A stretch of DNA of 64,000 nucleotides from Polytrichum commune (taxonomy: Eukaryota > Streptophyta > Polytrichopsida > Polytrichales > Polytrichaceae): contig OX485806.1 of the NCBI GenBank assembly GCA_950295325.1, forward strand, positions 48,171,169 to 48,235,168, read 5' to 3'. Under the pieces are notes generated by a model. The model saw only the letters and a list, made by a program, of their open reading frames with translations, was not told where the DNA came from and searched no databases. Made by a program: the position numbers and the translations under genes. Below are positions 46,440-59,960 of this stretch, in pieces (the stretch's first letter is position 1; every line of letters starts with the position of its first letter).

Positions 46440-49160
46440 GACAAAGCCCTATTTTCTTATAGTAAATGCTTTCCCTACGTTAGTCTACTTTGAATGTATA
46501 TTTGTTAACATATAAAATCTATTTCTTTCTTTTTTAGAGGTAGATTGGGGTGTATGTTTGGAAAAGTTTAGGCATTATAGACCTCGGCGACTGATGACAT
46601 AAATGATCAGTTGTCTACCTTGAATCAAGATCTTATCATTTTTCTTGTAAATTGTTTTTTATAACTAGCCATAGCTGTTGTCCATTTGTGATTTAGTTGA
46701 AGGAATAAGGAGTTAAGTATTTTCAAAGTTAGAGTACATAGTATAAAATGTTCAAGCAGTGACTTCTAGATCAAACTTCCTAGCTTGACAAAAAATTCAA
46801 TCTAAAAAATTACCATTTTTCCAAGTAGATATTTTATGTTATTTTCTAAGGCAATTTAGAATGTGTGATTTGGTTGGGTAACAAATTATATATGAATTTC
46901 TAAAGATAGGATGCATAGTTTGGACATTGTTGCTGCCTATGTATGTAAAATCAATGTTGCAATGTTGAGGTGGAAAGACATACCTATTTGGTATTTTCCC
47001 CTTATTAAAAACTTTATTTTCTTTCTAAAATTGTATTTTATAATGGATTTCAGTGAGATATAAATTAAAGAGGTTTATTCTCCTCAAATTAAATGTAGTT
47101 TACGTTTCCAGTTGATTGATACACTACAGGAAGGCTACTAGATTTATCTTGATTTACCTTCCTAATCTCATATTTGTTATCTTATAGACATCCCATTAGT
47201 TTTCGTACAGCATATGGCAAGTCCCAATCCAGGTAATAACAAAGTGATTATGGATTCTTAAAGTTGGAGGTTAGATAGTTGGAGGTAGAAGATTTGATTG
47301 AATAACCATTGTGCTTCCAAACGTCATAACCGGAGTGGATTTTAGGTCTTTATAAAGCTAGTAGTATGTATTAGTGAATTAATTATAATAAAACCAAATT
47401 TATAATGCATTAAAGCAATGTTTAGACCAACCAAACGAAGAGCACCTAGGTAAGCCAATTAACCATAGCTTTCCATTTGGGATTGGAGGGAGCGTGGTTA
47501 AGGTGTGCATTCCAAAGTCCACTTACCTATCTCATAAAATAAATTGGTTGAACTACTTGACCGCCAAGGTTGGTATTTAACTCAGTTGTTTTTAGGGCCC
47601 TTTGGTATGTTTCGTGGTAATAGCTTCGAATATTAGAAAAAATTATATGTAATGAAATCGGATTAATCACTAGCACGACCACTCTACATCATGTTAGTAG
47701 AAATACATGGTTGATAACGCACGAATCCACTATTTTATTGTTGGCCCCATGGGTTGGGAGTTATGGCCCTAATCTATGAAGATTGTGCAACATGTTGAAC
47801 CTGTAGGTCGTTTGTCATCTTGGTCCTATTATGTTTTATTTTGTGGTCCATCCAGTATAACATACTTAACAATGAAAACATATTGTAAACCTTTGTTGGC
47901 AAGAAAGCCCGAATCAAAAAATTAATTTGGTAGAGTTGTCACTCGACCTTCAAGGGACCTGCACGAGGCCCTAGGAGGTTATGAACTAAGGGGTGCACCA
48001 ACCTGGTATGTGGTGATGCCTAATGCTTGAATGTATTAAGATAGGGTGTGTGAACAAAACTAACTAAGTAAAAAAAAATTATGGAAAGGGTGGGACTTAA
48101 ACTAAGTCCCCCTGCTTAAGGAAGTGGGAAGAAATTGAACGGGCGATCAAATCGACGTTATTTTGTCCACGGAGCTAGGGGTGGTATGAGTCATATTGGT
48201 TGTGTGTTCTAGAGTCATCTCAATTCATAATTTAGGATTGCCCTAGTTCCAAGGCTAATGTGCTTGCGTTTTAAACAAAATCATAGGTCTAGATTACAAC
48301 TAGCTATGACAATGATTAGTGGGTTTTAGAGCCACAATAGTAAAAACTAATGTGCAACCTCCCAAGGTACTACAACTGCAATTTCAATCCCCTTCCGAAA
48401 TCTAAGCACTCATCTTATACACTTACCATCCGGGTTGGGCTTGGGCACATGCAAGTGTAGGCTACCCTCACCAAAGGACTTGTGTGGCATTTTTAGGCTC
48501 CCTTGGAGCGGGTTGGCCCAAAAGCGTCACACGAACCTTTGTGATATTCTTAAGAAAAAACAAAAATTTCTCATATTTATTAAAAATAACTCACATGATC
48601 TTGTGATGATACTACAAACCAAAGAGCATGTTATGTACTAAGAATGCAATTGATGTACCGAGAACCAAAAGAAAAATGAAATTTATGCAAAAATTGATCT
48701 TAGACCGCCAATATATGTATACAAAAATGGCAAATATCTAGTAATTAGAACACATTTGGTCATATGCTAACATAAATGTTATGTAGGTAATTAAAAACAT
48801 ATGCATAGAAAATGTTTGCATGACAATAATTCCACATGGTCATGTAATCATTGGAATAAAAAAATGTAACCTTGAGGATATGGACCAAGGACAAACTCCC
48901 CTATATTTCCAACATGGCCTCCCATGACTTGGTGTAAAATTGCATTCAAATCCAAGGTTTGATTATCAAACCCAAAGTAAATCCAATGCATTGTTTTTGT
49001 GATATGTTTATGCGTAAGTTTCATTGAGTACCCTTAGAGGTCTTTGACATACTTCCATAATTTTCATGCTATAAGCAACATGATCAGAATGTTATATGGG
49101 CACATCATTGTGAAAGCTATTGTATTCAAAATTTGGACCCATTTCCCATTTCATGCTGAA
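46440..49160. other. AT-rich stretch, nothing seen
   Basis: No supported gene or repeat. Short frames (for example 48,435-48,641) lack protein character. Confidence 0.5.
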
Positions 49161-49446
49161 TTGCTCATACAACCAACAATGTAAACGGGTTTTTCATGAA
49201 AAAACAATGACATTGATGGAACATGCAAAGTAGAAAATAATTTGGATGGACCATGTGAATGCAAAACCAATGATCAATACACCTTTGAGTCTCAAGGACT
49301 TGAGCATTTGTTGCACATACTCCTATCTTTGATTTACATGGTAACAAATGGCCACAACAAAGCTATAATGCAAGATGATACCATGGTCTCCCATTGGAAT
49401 GACCCACTTGGACCAACTCCAATTCCAATTTGTGATCCGCTTTGCA

Positions 49447-49839
49447 TTATGCCAACTTTGCATTCAACATCTCCACCACATCATTATTTGCAAAAACCAG
49501 TTTTGGTGTTGGTACCTCTTGTCTCATTTCCACATCAATAGACAACAAACAAACAACCAAGTGCGTTTCATGCAATGGTGTCATGTGGGTATTTTGTCGC
49601 ATGGTAGGTTGTTTAACATGTAATTCTAACAATATTTTGGAATCATCAAGGTCTACAAATTTAATTGTGCCGCAGAGGTTGATGAGTTGTGATCTACCCC
49701 TTGGTATGTTTGGCCATTCTCCCTTAGGTTTACCTCTCGGTGTTAACCCATGGTTCTTTGGAGAATTCCACCCTGACAAGATCTCCATCAGTGGAGGTTT
49801 TGTTGGTGTGTTTTCTTCAACCGCCTTTGTTGCCATCAA
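49447..49839 (-). other. Open frame of 130 codons, unrecognised
   Basis: Starts MMATKAVEENTPTKPPLMEI and contains RGKPKGEWPNIPRGRSQLIN. The opposite strand is also open over almost the same bases, so it may be chance. No domain, no neighbours in frame and no splice signals were identified. Confidence 0.2.
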
Positions 49840-49859
49840 ATCAATTTTTCATTTTTAAA

Positions 49860-52310
49860 ATTAATCAAAATCAATATCGTAGTAATTCCTAAATAAACAT
49901 TACCATCCATGTTCTTAATGATAAATCACAAAATAACATTGTTGGAATAATATACTTTAATGTAAAACACATTCAAAATGATTTTGTATTTTCCACACAC
50001 TTTGATATTGTTTCAAACATTATCCCATATTTTTAGCAAATAAATCCAATCACAATGGTGTCAAATGGAAGCTATATGTGTAGTTGGTAGTCAATGTTGT
50101 AAAAACAAGCATAGTTGTAAATACAAACCCACAATGTGGTCCTCCAACTCACTTTGGTCTTTCAATGGCATCATATGTTTAACAATTGAGGACCCACTAG
50201 AGCGAGGGGAGAGTCAATGTGGTACAAAAGTGGGGCCCAATATTTCCCACAAGGAAGGCATTGATTGAATGTGACATCTCCGAAAGCAAACCATGGATTC
50301 CTTGTGTCCATGGGGCATGCAATCAACATGTTGATTGTTCACGAGCAACAACTTGCATTGTCAGCTACTATGGAGTAGCTCCACTTGAGGACACGTTCAT
50401 GGGCACCAAGTGGTGATCATAATCTCCAAACATAGATCATGATGTTCTATTTGGAAATTAATTTTCATCAATGCATATAATCTTCAAGTGCAAATCATGA
50501 TTTCCAACATGGCATTTATCCATATTTGAGGCACTACAATCATACATGATAGGCAAGGTCCTTATACAATTGAATTTTTTACATTCATACATGATATTGA
50601 AGGTCATTGAGCAACTTACTTCAAGCTACATGTCAAGAACCGTATTACATGAAAAAATCAAAAATCATTCAAATTCATTATATTTTTTGTTTCCACTTGG
50701 AATTCGGCTAGTTGGAACCTTAGTTGATATGAACCAAGTGATACAACTACAACCAAGTATTGACAATCAATTGCATTAAAAAGTATTTTGAGATCACCTA
50801 AGATGAGTGACCATATTCAGCAAGTAGAAATGAAAAATCAACTAATGAAAATTTCCCAACTTATAAAAATTATACCTTTGATGGATAGTTATAACGAGAA
50901 CATGAAATGTACTAATGAGAAATGGTCATCTACAACTCTTCATCTGCATACCTATAGTAATCATTTTTTGAATTATTTGTAATTTCTACATTGCATGCTA
51001 GGACAAACATGATGTGCTCAAGGGCACTATCTACCATCTTATAAATTGTCACACCTTTTTTGTTTGCATCATCTCAAATTTTGAGTCAATGACATGATGT
51101 AAATTTATAGAGGTTGACATTTTTTCCCTAAGTGTTTTGTTGGATGTCAATTTCTTATTTTGTTGTTGATAATATTGCTGTATCATAATTTCATCTTCTT
51201 CAAGTACAATTTGGCCTTATTCATCCAGGCCCATGTCATTTTGGGCAATATCCAGTGCCTTCAGGCATTGGGAAGGCAACACCTTCTATATTATCCTCTT
51301 TGGCCAAGATAGCAAGATTGGCTCCCACTTGCATATGAGGAGGATGATCATCATTGTCTCCCCATTCGAAGGATTGTAATCATACTCATCTACGTCACAA
51401 AGAACATCCTATGTTTTGCATGGTTTTAATGTGACATGAAGTTCCATGTGGCACATAATTTTTAACATAATATCTCATGGGCTTACCTTAATACCATGAC
51501 CACCAAAACAATTGAATTTTTTCTCCAACAATACATTTTTGCAATGGCTAACAAATATGATATCCTAGAACTTGGTCGAGTTTGGTAGTCATAAGAATAT
51601 TTCTTAAGTTCTCAACATCCTTTCCTTTCATCTCCAAGAGAAGACAATCCACTTGACGTTTTTCATTTGGGTAAACAAAATGGTTGTCATTTAGACTATC
51701 ATTTATATTTGTATCCATTCATCACAATATTTCTTTTTCAACCTCCAATTTCAATGATCTAGTACCTCAAAAATTCAAAATTTACCTACAAAACCTCCCA
51801 TTCAACATTTCCCATCCCGCATTCAATATCATACATCAATACATGCCATCACATGTAGAAGACACCTCCTCATCCTAAACATACTACATACATTATCATC
51901 CCACATTTTCAAATCCCGATATGCATGTATAGCCATGGCAAGAAATTAAAATTGAAACCTCACACCAATGGAGCGACTTCCTCAACTACAAAAAAAACAT
52001 AATTGGAAATACTTTACATGTTTTCATTCTCCAATTCAAATACCAACCAAGCATAATTGTTCACTACAAATAGGAACAAACTACTCCTCACAAATTTTCA
52101 TTGATGATTTCCACTTTTCGACACCATCCATGCTTCCAAACCTACCCATTGGACACATTTAAAATATGGAACTATGATCATCTCCTCATGAACATCTCAT
52201 TCCCAACACACGTACATCCATATTAATAACCCCGTCCCCCCATATTTCCATAGAATCAGCAATCTCCTTTTAAAAAACACAACGTATTCCAAAAAAACTA
52301 ACATGAACTT
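49860..52310. other. AT-rich stretch, nothing seen
   Basis: No supported gene, RNA or repeat. Translations of the longer frames contain frequent stops. Confidence 0.5.
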
Positions 52311-52317
52311 CACCCGT

Positions 52318-53365
52318 TGTGGGAGCACACGAACACCAAAAGTTTCTGGATAGGCATTTTTCAATGCCTAACCCAGTGTGTCCGGATGATCCGAGTATCG
52401 TCCAGGGATTCTATGAAGTGTAGGATGTCAAGGACCCTCTTTTCGTGCTTGAAAATCGACCACCGGCCGGATCGGCTTTTCGGATCCGGATGGTCCTTTG
52501 GAAGTCCTTGTTCCGGGACTTGCCTTCCGGATTGAACCTCTATAATTACGTCTTACTCCTACGTGCCTCTTTCCTCAATACCTACCTATCTATGTCCTAC
52601 CTCCAATGATGATTTGGTTCATCTGGTGAAGACGTCCCTGTATGGTCAGAATCCGGAATTCTCTCACAACTAGTCCGGATCGGCCTAATATTTCATGGCA
52701 GGTCACACAGAGAATCTGGATGGTTCCCCGGAACTACAACGACAGAAATGTCAAGATTCTTCGGAAGGTCTGCTAATCCGGGATAACTGGGCGATCCGTG
52801 CCACTTTTCGGATTGCCTTGCCCAAAGGTTGTGATACCTCTTCAGAAGGTCGGATGGCGTAAGTCCGGCACCTCCATGATCTTACCCAATCCTAACGACG
52901 ACTATCTCACATGGATGTTACCCAGGCATCCGGAATAATGAGGTTTCCTTCCCACTACACGCCGGAAATGATCTCCGGACCGGAATCCTAACCGCTCCGA
53001 TTTCTCTCCTCCTTTCGACAGACCCACCCGGCTACAACGAACTTGGGCTCTACTAAGTCAAAGATAACTGGGCGATCCGTACCACTTTTTGGATTGCCCC
53101 GCCCAAGGACCGTGAGACCTCTTCAGAAGGTCAGATGGCATAAGTCCGGAACCTCCTTGATCTTACCCAATCCTAACGACGGCTATCTCACATGGACGTT
53201 ACCCAAGCATCCGAAATAATAAGGTTTCCTTCCCACTACACTCAGAAAGGATCCATAGTACTGCAATCGGATCCGATCCGGGTTTCCTCTCCTTTGTCCT
53301 ATCCGTACTTCCTGCTCATTCATTCCCTCTAAATCTGCAACATTTTCCTAATAGACCGTGCACCA
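52318..53365. mobile_element. LTR of family X, copy X2
   Basis: It starts TGTGGGAGCACACGAAC and aligns throughout with 21,225-22,265. It carries the same internal tandem duplication, here with a 281-bp period (GGATAACTGGGCGATCC near 52,780 and 53,061). The right end is probably near GACCGTGCA at 53,354-53,362. It is followed by an ORF running towards it on the minus strand, as expected for a 3' LTR of a minus-strand element. The opposite LTR was not found. Confidence 0.65.
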
Positions 53366-53395
53366 AACAAATCAGAATAGAGTGAAAACTAGAGC

Positions 53396-53401
53396 TTTAT
53401 T
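53396..53401 (-). promoter_or_regulatory. Possible polyadenylation signal
   Basis: AATAAA on the minus strand, about 280 bp downstream of the stop of the family X ORF. A position between ORF end and LTR fits, but a single hexamer is weak evidence. Confidence 0.3.
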
Positions 53402-53679
53402 GAGTGGGGAGCGACAAAATACAACATCGGAGAAGAGAACCCTTCTCCTACTCCTTATTCAGCCTTAAGTAGAGACTGTAATCCCTAACTACGGGTGGTG
53501 GCCCAAAAAACCCTAGCAGCGAGAAATCCGGAAACTTGCCCTTTGCGGAATTCCCGGATCTCGATCCACTTTTCGCGTTGACAAAAATTTGAATTTATAG
53601 TTTTGCTAAAAACTCAAAAGTATCCTAAACCCTACCTGCCTAATTATGATCTACCTACAGCCGCATGCTTAAGTCTAAA

Positions 53680-55780
53680 CTAAGTGGTATGATGTTTCTT
53701 CGAAGCCGTCCCGTCCTTGGAATGACTCACGGGCCCACTGATGGCGGAGGAGCCTCCTCCGGGGGTCAAAAGCCGACGCTCCCGTCGCCTCGTAAATACC
53801 CTCCTCATGTTTGGGGAGGGGGCGATTTCTTCCTCGGAGTCGCCGGCAGCGGATGGAACCTCTCCTGGTCCGTCACCCGATCCAGACCGCGTTGTTCTGA
53901 AAGCCTTCTTCTCATTCCAGGAGCTCTGGATGGGTGAAAGGTCACTCCCGGCGGTCCGCTCCCTATTTTGGCCACAAGAAACTGAAGTCGCCCGAGGATC
54001 CCTAGTTGACATCGCGTCTGAGGGTAGGGGCGTCCACTGCTCCAATATCATACAATCCGGAGCAAGAGCTGGCGAGGCCTGCGACATCGGCGCCTTACCC
54101 CGATCCGGAGTCTTCGTCCAATCCGGTGTCCTCGTCCTTTCCGGAGTTCTGGCCCTCTCTGATGTTATGGACCGCTCTGATGCCCTGCCCCAATCCAGAT
54201 TCGGTGATTGCCCACGTTCGGATCTGGCTGACTGCTCTGTGCTCTTCCGTCGAACCTGGGATGAGCAGGTCTGTTCCGGGATAGGAGTCTTCTCCCGATC
54301 CGGAAATCTTCCGGATTCCGGTGGCTTGGAAATTCCTACTGGCTGACTCGGCCCCGCACCCGCATGAGAGGCCGGTACTAGTTCAACCTCCCCTATAACC
54401 TCATAGAGCGTGCCCGTTGGAGATCCAGGTGGACCCGGATAGAGCATGCGTCTGGGGGTACCACTCGGAGGCAGAAGCTTCTAGATCTCTTTGAGCAGAT
54501 CCTTCATCGAGCGGGAGTACTTCACCAGGATCTGGAGCGTTTGTCGGGCGGAAGACGGATCCGCTGACTCCATCAATTAGTCATAGAGGTGCGCCTTGTT
54601 GACGACTTCTCCCGGATGGCCCACTAATTCCCGGACCCGGGTTAGGATTACAGCTTGTTGCGCCTGGTACTTCCGGATCTCTTCGTTCTTCTGGGTGAGC
54701 TCCTGCGTCATAGCGGCCACCTGCGCGGCAAGCTGCGCCTTCTCTATCTCCGGGGTCTCTACCTGCTTCCGGTCCGTCCACTTGGCCAACTCCCGAAGGA
54801 TATTTCCGGGTCCATAGTTGTCTAAGGCCCTGTTCACCCCGCGAGTGATATGTTCCATCCAGAAATATTGGTTCTGGAGTTCCGTCAACTCCTCCCGGAC
54901 GTGTTTAAAGGGGGCTTCCGGAAACTCAAACGTCGATAGGTCGATGTCCCTCTAGGGACCTTCCCGACTGGTTACAGCTTCCTCTCGTGGTGGTGGTGAG
55001 GCTGGTTTCCAGACTATCGGAGGGGACGGAGCGGGAGGTGGTTCCGGAACCGCGGTGTCACTAGAGTCTTTAGTTCCGGTTTCCGCAATCTTGACTTCCG
55101 GACCGAGCTTGTACACCACCTCATCTTCCGCTATCGTTAGCATATCCTCTTCCGTTTCATTAATGCAGCCGTGGTGCTGGTAGAGATGGAGGATGTAGGG
55201 AGAGAGGTAGGAGGGTTCCGGCCAATGTGGGGGAGAGATTTCTCCACATACTCCTAAATTAACCTTCCCAATTGACGGGCCGGACTCTAGACATCGCTCC
55301 GAACAGGGTGTTGGCCATGGTAATGCTCAGTTGCTTGGGTTTTTCCGGACTAAGGATGGGGAGGATGAATTCTATTACCCTCCGCTCTCCAGGGTTCCGG
55401 CAATTCCTGGGATGGAATCCGTCTATCGAATCAGGATCCGTTTGGAGTTTTCCTACATAAAAATTATACCAGCGACTAGTCCAGCCCTCGCCCTTTCCTC
55501 GCGGAAATCCGTAAACCCCAGCCCATACCTTTGCCGTCCATTTTTCTGGATCCTGCATAACCGTCCTAAACCACTAATTGCCTCTCTCGAATAGAAATTC
55601 GTGCAATGTGGCCTCTGCCCGGAGATTCCAGGGTTTGGCGAGTAGTCCCTCGCAACCCATCCGGCTAAGATCCTCTATGAGCTCCTTCAACTCAGATTCT
55701 CTCTTTGGGATGGCAGGCGATACGGGTTTCACTGGAATCGGGACTTGTTCCGTCTCATCTTCCTCTCACGCTTGCGGCAT
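53680..55780 (-). pseudogene. Family X internal ORF, gag-like or element-specific protein
   Basis: From a possible ATG at 55,778-55,780 the minus strand reads an N-terminal block (SELKELIEDLSRMGCEGLLA), a conserved-looking domain at 55,259-55,558 (KVWAGVYGFPRGKGEGWTSR, FHPRNCRNPGERRVIEFILP), then, after a frameshift near 55,200, YLSPYILHLYQHHGCINETE, a coiled-coil-like segment (54,577-54,888, EIEKAQLAAQVAAMTQELTQ) and a disordered Arg/Pro/Ser-rich tail (53,680-54,447). From 55,143 to 53,680 only three in-frame stops interrupt one frame. I do not know the protein; similar ones occur, to my memory, in plant retroelements without pol. No RT or integrase is present, so the element may be non-autonomous. 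Confidence 0.55.
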
Positions 55781-56014
55781 TTTGCTTCGCGACCTCAAAC
55801 GTTCAACAATACCCGGATTCTCTCCTCCAGAATTCTACCCGCTAATCAACACAGAATCCCAGCAAACCAACTCCTGGTGACTCAAAAAAACAACTCACCA
55901 CTCGTTCTCTCAACAATGCCGCTCGCGCAAATGGCTCGGAGAAGAGGAAAAATTCCCTTAAGTGCTTTCTTCCTCTTTCTCTCTCTCTCTTCTAATGGGT
56001 CTGGTTCCGTTTGG

Positions 56015-56690
56015 GCTTCTACAAGAGGTTTTGTTCACTTGGCATCCACACAAATCTTGACAAAGTGGGATATATCCTCTTATATAGTTGGCCATAGGTA
56101 CCTCTTTGACATTATTTTATGGTGGTTTTTCCTCCTCTATGGCCGAAAATGGGACAATCATATTTTTCCTTCAATACCAATAGCCTCAACTTGCCTTGTG
56201 GCTCATACACCCGACTTTGCTTATACTTGCTCATACCTCTCTGAATGTCTTATGGGATGATCCAAGAGAAAATATATTGCCCTTGTGAAGCTCACCTAGA
56301 AATCTTCGTGTTTCAGAATCGTTTACGGATTGCTCACATGCCCCATTCGGCCAAGTATTGAGGAGGTTATGCTTGTTCAAGCCTCAGCAGTCCCGGGATC
56401 CATCTCTAGGCCACAGTTGTACCAGGGCGCTGTCCAAAGACATCGCCCTACTCATATTGCCATATCTCCTAGCTCACACCTCCGATTGAGGTGTTTTTGA
56501 GCATTTTAAAATATCCACGTCATGAACTACACATAGCTTACGGCTTTACCCTCGTGATTTGTAGTCTCCGTGGGTGGGAGGTGTTCCCAACGCTTGGGGC
56601 CCTCATCCACACTAAGATCACTTGGGCCCTCTCACCAACGGCACCACAAATCCTGAGTGTCACTCCAGGGTCCCCCTTGTGTCGTGGGGG
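56015..56690 (-). pseudogene. Gypsy-A family deletion derivative: integrase fragment joined to LTR
   Basis: 56,020-56,310 matches the Gypsy-A integrase region at 26,240-26,520 (shared CACTTGGCA, TTTGACA, CTATGGTGG-TTT, CCTCAACTTGCCTTGTGGC). At about 56,320 it joins the second half of a Gypsy-A LTR (matching 23,890-24,250, with GCTCACACCTCCGATTGAGG and GTGGGTGGGAGG). About 3 kb of interior and half the LTR are missing. Confidence 0.7.
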
Positions 56691-56699
56691 ATTTTGGTT

Positions 56700-57358
56700 A
56701 AGTTTGTTAATTTCCACATAATTGTTTATTGGCCAAATAATCTAGATGTTGAAGGTTTAACCACCCTCTTGAGGAATAATACTCTTGTAGCTCTAGCTTT
56801 ACTCTTGAATTTACCCTCTTACTTGTTACTAACCAATTTTTTATCTCTAACTACTAACTTCTATATCTACATTTTTCTTTTTAGCCTCAAATTTTGTTAA
56901 ATTCTCACAAGCAGCAACTGAATTAAAAACTAATAAACCAAAAATCTCAATAGCATAAACTATGTAGCAAAGACTAAGTAGTAAAGATTGGGTAGCATAG
57001 ACTAAAGTAATAGAAATTAAACTCTCAACAACCAACTAATGAACTAGAAACTTATGTAGCAGAAATGCAATCTACTGCAACATAAGCTAGTAAATCCAAA
57101 TTCTTAATAAATATGGTTTTAAATTTTTTTATTGAATCATTAATAGGACTTATGAACCCTTTTGTTTAACATCCATGGTTTTGTCTTCTTAGAAATTTTC
57201 ACACCTACCTACAAAGAGAGGGGCAAAAGATGGATATAGATAGAGAGATCCTTCTACCGTAAGAAAATAAATGTCGAAGCCTTCGTTAACCTTTGCAGAT
57301 TACCCTTGTCCAACCACAAAGCTATATCGGTTGTAGATCTATTCGTACCTACATTAAT
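56700..57358. other. AT-rich stretch between Gypsy-A family fragments
   Basis: No gene or known element. Runs of short A/T-rich repeats such as AGCATAGACTAAAGTAAT occur, with no clear period. Confidence 0.45.
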
Positions 57359-57875
57359 TGTTGCAACCCTTACCAATCTTGAACATTTTTGTTTCTAGCA
57401 AGGGTCATGAGCGCTAATCCTTTGCATTCCGCCATGCAAATGGTTAGTTGTCCATATCGTGGACAACTTAGTTCATAGGAGGGGGACTAACCCTCCTACA
57501 CTAGCATTCGGAACTCACCACTTAAATAATAACCGATGGTAAGATGTGGTCTTCCACCCGTGAAAATCCAATCTTTAGGTGATCATTGTGTTGCTGGAAT
57601 TCCACTACAACAACCCAAATCATATGAGGCAACTATGCCCCCATGTTGGGCCAATGCCCGTGGAGGCTGTGCCGTTCGGCCTCGGATTGGTTTGGCGGCC
57701 ACACCGCCTCACCTGCATAAGCCTCTATGACTTTTGGCAGGGCCTTTACTCCACTGTCAATAAACCTTTTGTCTTTCTACCAAGAAATGGGGCGAAGTTG
57801 ACATTTTCCTTTAGCCGTTGGGACTGGAAGCCCCTAGCAGCTTCAGACAAACATAACTTCCTTGTATGATCTGTG
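57359..57875 (+). repeat. Gypsy-A family LTR, 5' half
   Basis: It starts TGTTGCAACCCTTACC and matches the first half of the Gypsy-A LTR (AGCGCTAA-CCTT, CATTCCGCCATGC, TAGTTCATAGGAGG, then CATAACTTCCTTGTATGAT). It is more diverged than the two LTRs of Gypsy-A. It stops near 57,875. Like the 23.3-kb copy, it keeps the uninterrupted Copia-1 target sequence. Confidence 0.75.
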
Positions 57876-57929
57876 ATGCTCAAATGCAACATGGCCTAAG
57901 TTCCAAAAATTGTTTTTAGAATATTTTTT

Positions 57930-59960
57930 ACCACGTGATCATATCCAGAATATGAAAGAGTGTTTGAAAGACCTTTAACAAGGCCTTTGTTAGTTTGTGA
58001 GTACAAATCTAGGTTTAACAAATTAGTCGAATATTTTCTGGATTTGGTTGACAAATATAAACAAATATTTTTTATTACGGGATTTCAAAATTCAATCAAA
58101 TATGATGTCAAAGCTTTGAAACCTTATACGCTTGGAAATGCATATAGCATTGCCTTAACATTTGAGACAAAAATTGTTGAGCTAGCCAAAGAGAAGAAGT
58201 TTTCTTTTGATGTCTCCCATAAGGATCATAGTAGTGAAAAAAAGGCCGGAAAGTGGTAGAGGTTCCAAAAGTTCTCACGTCCAGAGGGTTCGAGCAACAT
58301 TCGACCGAGCAATAAACTCACCTACAAAAACCAAGCAAAACACCAAAATAAATCATTGTGATACAATTGTCATGAGCCATGACATTTGGCTAAGGAGTGT
58401 TTGCGACAAGCGGAAAAACGTCCAAAGCAATCTGCAATTTTGACAATGGAGGTGAAACCGCCAATAGTGTCCAAGGGTAAAGAAATAGTTTGTGTGTCAA
58501 CTGCAATTTGTAAGGAGCGGATAGCGAGTGAACCTACGGTGCTCCAAGTTCAAGGGTCAATTGGTAGTCAATTCACTTCTATGCTAATTAATTCAAGATC
58601 AACCCATAATTTGATGTCATCTAAATTTGCATCAAATATGGAATTTCTTGTCACGAAGACCGAACCTTGTAAGGCTTTCTGATCCAATGGTGAGTCAAAC
58701 CCAATTGATTGTCGATTGTTGGATGTTCCCGTCATATTGCAAGGAATGCAAATTATTACAAATTTTGAAATTTGGATAGGAAGTCAATACGACATCATTT
58801 TGGGAATGTCATGGCCCAATATTGAAGAGAGATGTGAAATATCATGTCGAGAAATGTTTGTTATGTCAAACAAACAAAGTAGAGCAAGTAAAACATCCAA
58901 GGTTGTTGCAACCTAATAGGATGTGGGAGTCTATTTCTATGGATTTCATTGTGGATCTTCCTAGGACTCACAAGGGCTTTGATAGCATTTTGGTGGTCGT
59001 TGATAGACTAACTAACGTGACTCAATTTATACCTACAACCACAACTGTGACAGCTTTGAGAGTAGCTGAGTTGTTTCTTAAAGAGCTATTTGTAAATTAT
59101 GGGTTGCCACGAGAGATAATTTGTGACATAGATAAAATATTTGTGAGCAAATTTTGGAAATCTTTAGTTCAAATTATATGGCACCAAGTTTAGTATGAGT
59201 TTGGCATATCATCTAGAAAAAGATGGACATACTGAGAGAACCAATAGGAGTCTTGAAGATATGTTTCGAATGTACGTTGGTAAAAGACAACAATCTTGGG
59301 ATAAATGGTTGTATTTGATACAATTTGCTTATAATCAACGAGAGCATAGTAGCATACGGATGAGTCCATTTTATGCTTTATATGGTCAAGAATGTAGAAC
59401 TCCGATCTCCTTAGCAACTCCTACCTCTAAAATTAAAAGTTTGAATCACATGATTCAAGAAATGCATAATATATTGGAATGTGCTAAGCAATGTATGCAA
59501 GGTGCACAAGATAAATCTAAATTCTATGCCGATCAGAGAAGGAGTGTAAGAGACTTTAAGGTTGGTCAAAAGGTATTTTTTGAAAGTAACCCCTAAACGC
59601 TTTGGATTAAAACTTGGAAGGGCCTAAAAATTGCCCCCTAGATTTTGCAATCCATTTTAAATTATTAAAAATAGTTGGGCAAGTGGCGTATATGTTAGAC
59701 TTATCCAAGGACCGTAAAATTTAAAATGTGTTCCACGTAAGTTTGTTAAGGAAGTTCGTGTCCGACCCCAATCATGTGCTTCCAGATTTACATCAAGTAG
59801 TTCTTGAGGGGAGATGTTGGCTGAACTTCAAAGAATTTTGCAGGTTGATTTGCAACACCTCTGAAATAGGTCATTGAGGAGATTGCTTATTAAGTGGAAA
59901 GATTATCCTCAAGATGAGGCATCATGGGAGTTAGAAAATAATTTCAAAGTGATCTATGTA
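57930..59960 (+). pseudogene. Gypsy-D: chromovirus lacking RT and RNase H
   Basis: Plus-strand order: gag (57,960-58,259, EYKSRFNKLVEYFLDLVDKY), a broken zinc knuckle near 58,350-58,410 (HLAKECL), protease (58,386-58,800, LINSRSTHNLMSSKFA with active-site D changed to N, ending YDIILGMSW), then directly the integrase (58,822-59,596: KRDVKYHVEKCLLCQTNK, SMDFIVDLP, ICDIDKIFVSKFW, DGHTERTNRSLEDM) and a chromodomain near 59,875-59,945 (LLIKWKDYPQDEASWELENN). Integrase D..D..E residues are visible. The protease-to-integrase join sits on the shared TGG codon at about 58,811-58,813; about 1.5 kb is missing relative to a full element. LTRs were not found. Confidence 0.85.

Noticed and set aside
53741-54346. 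201-codon plus-strand frame
   Set aside because: Opposite the family X tail. The minus strand continues one frame from a coiled-coil segment, so the plus frame is taken as a shadow.
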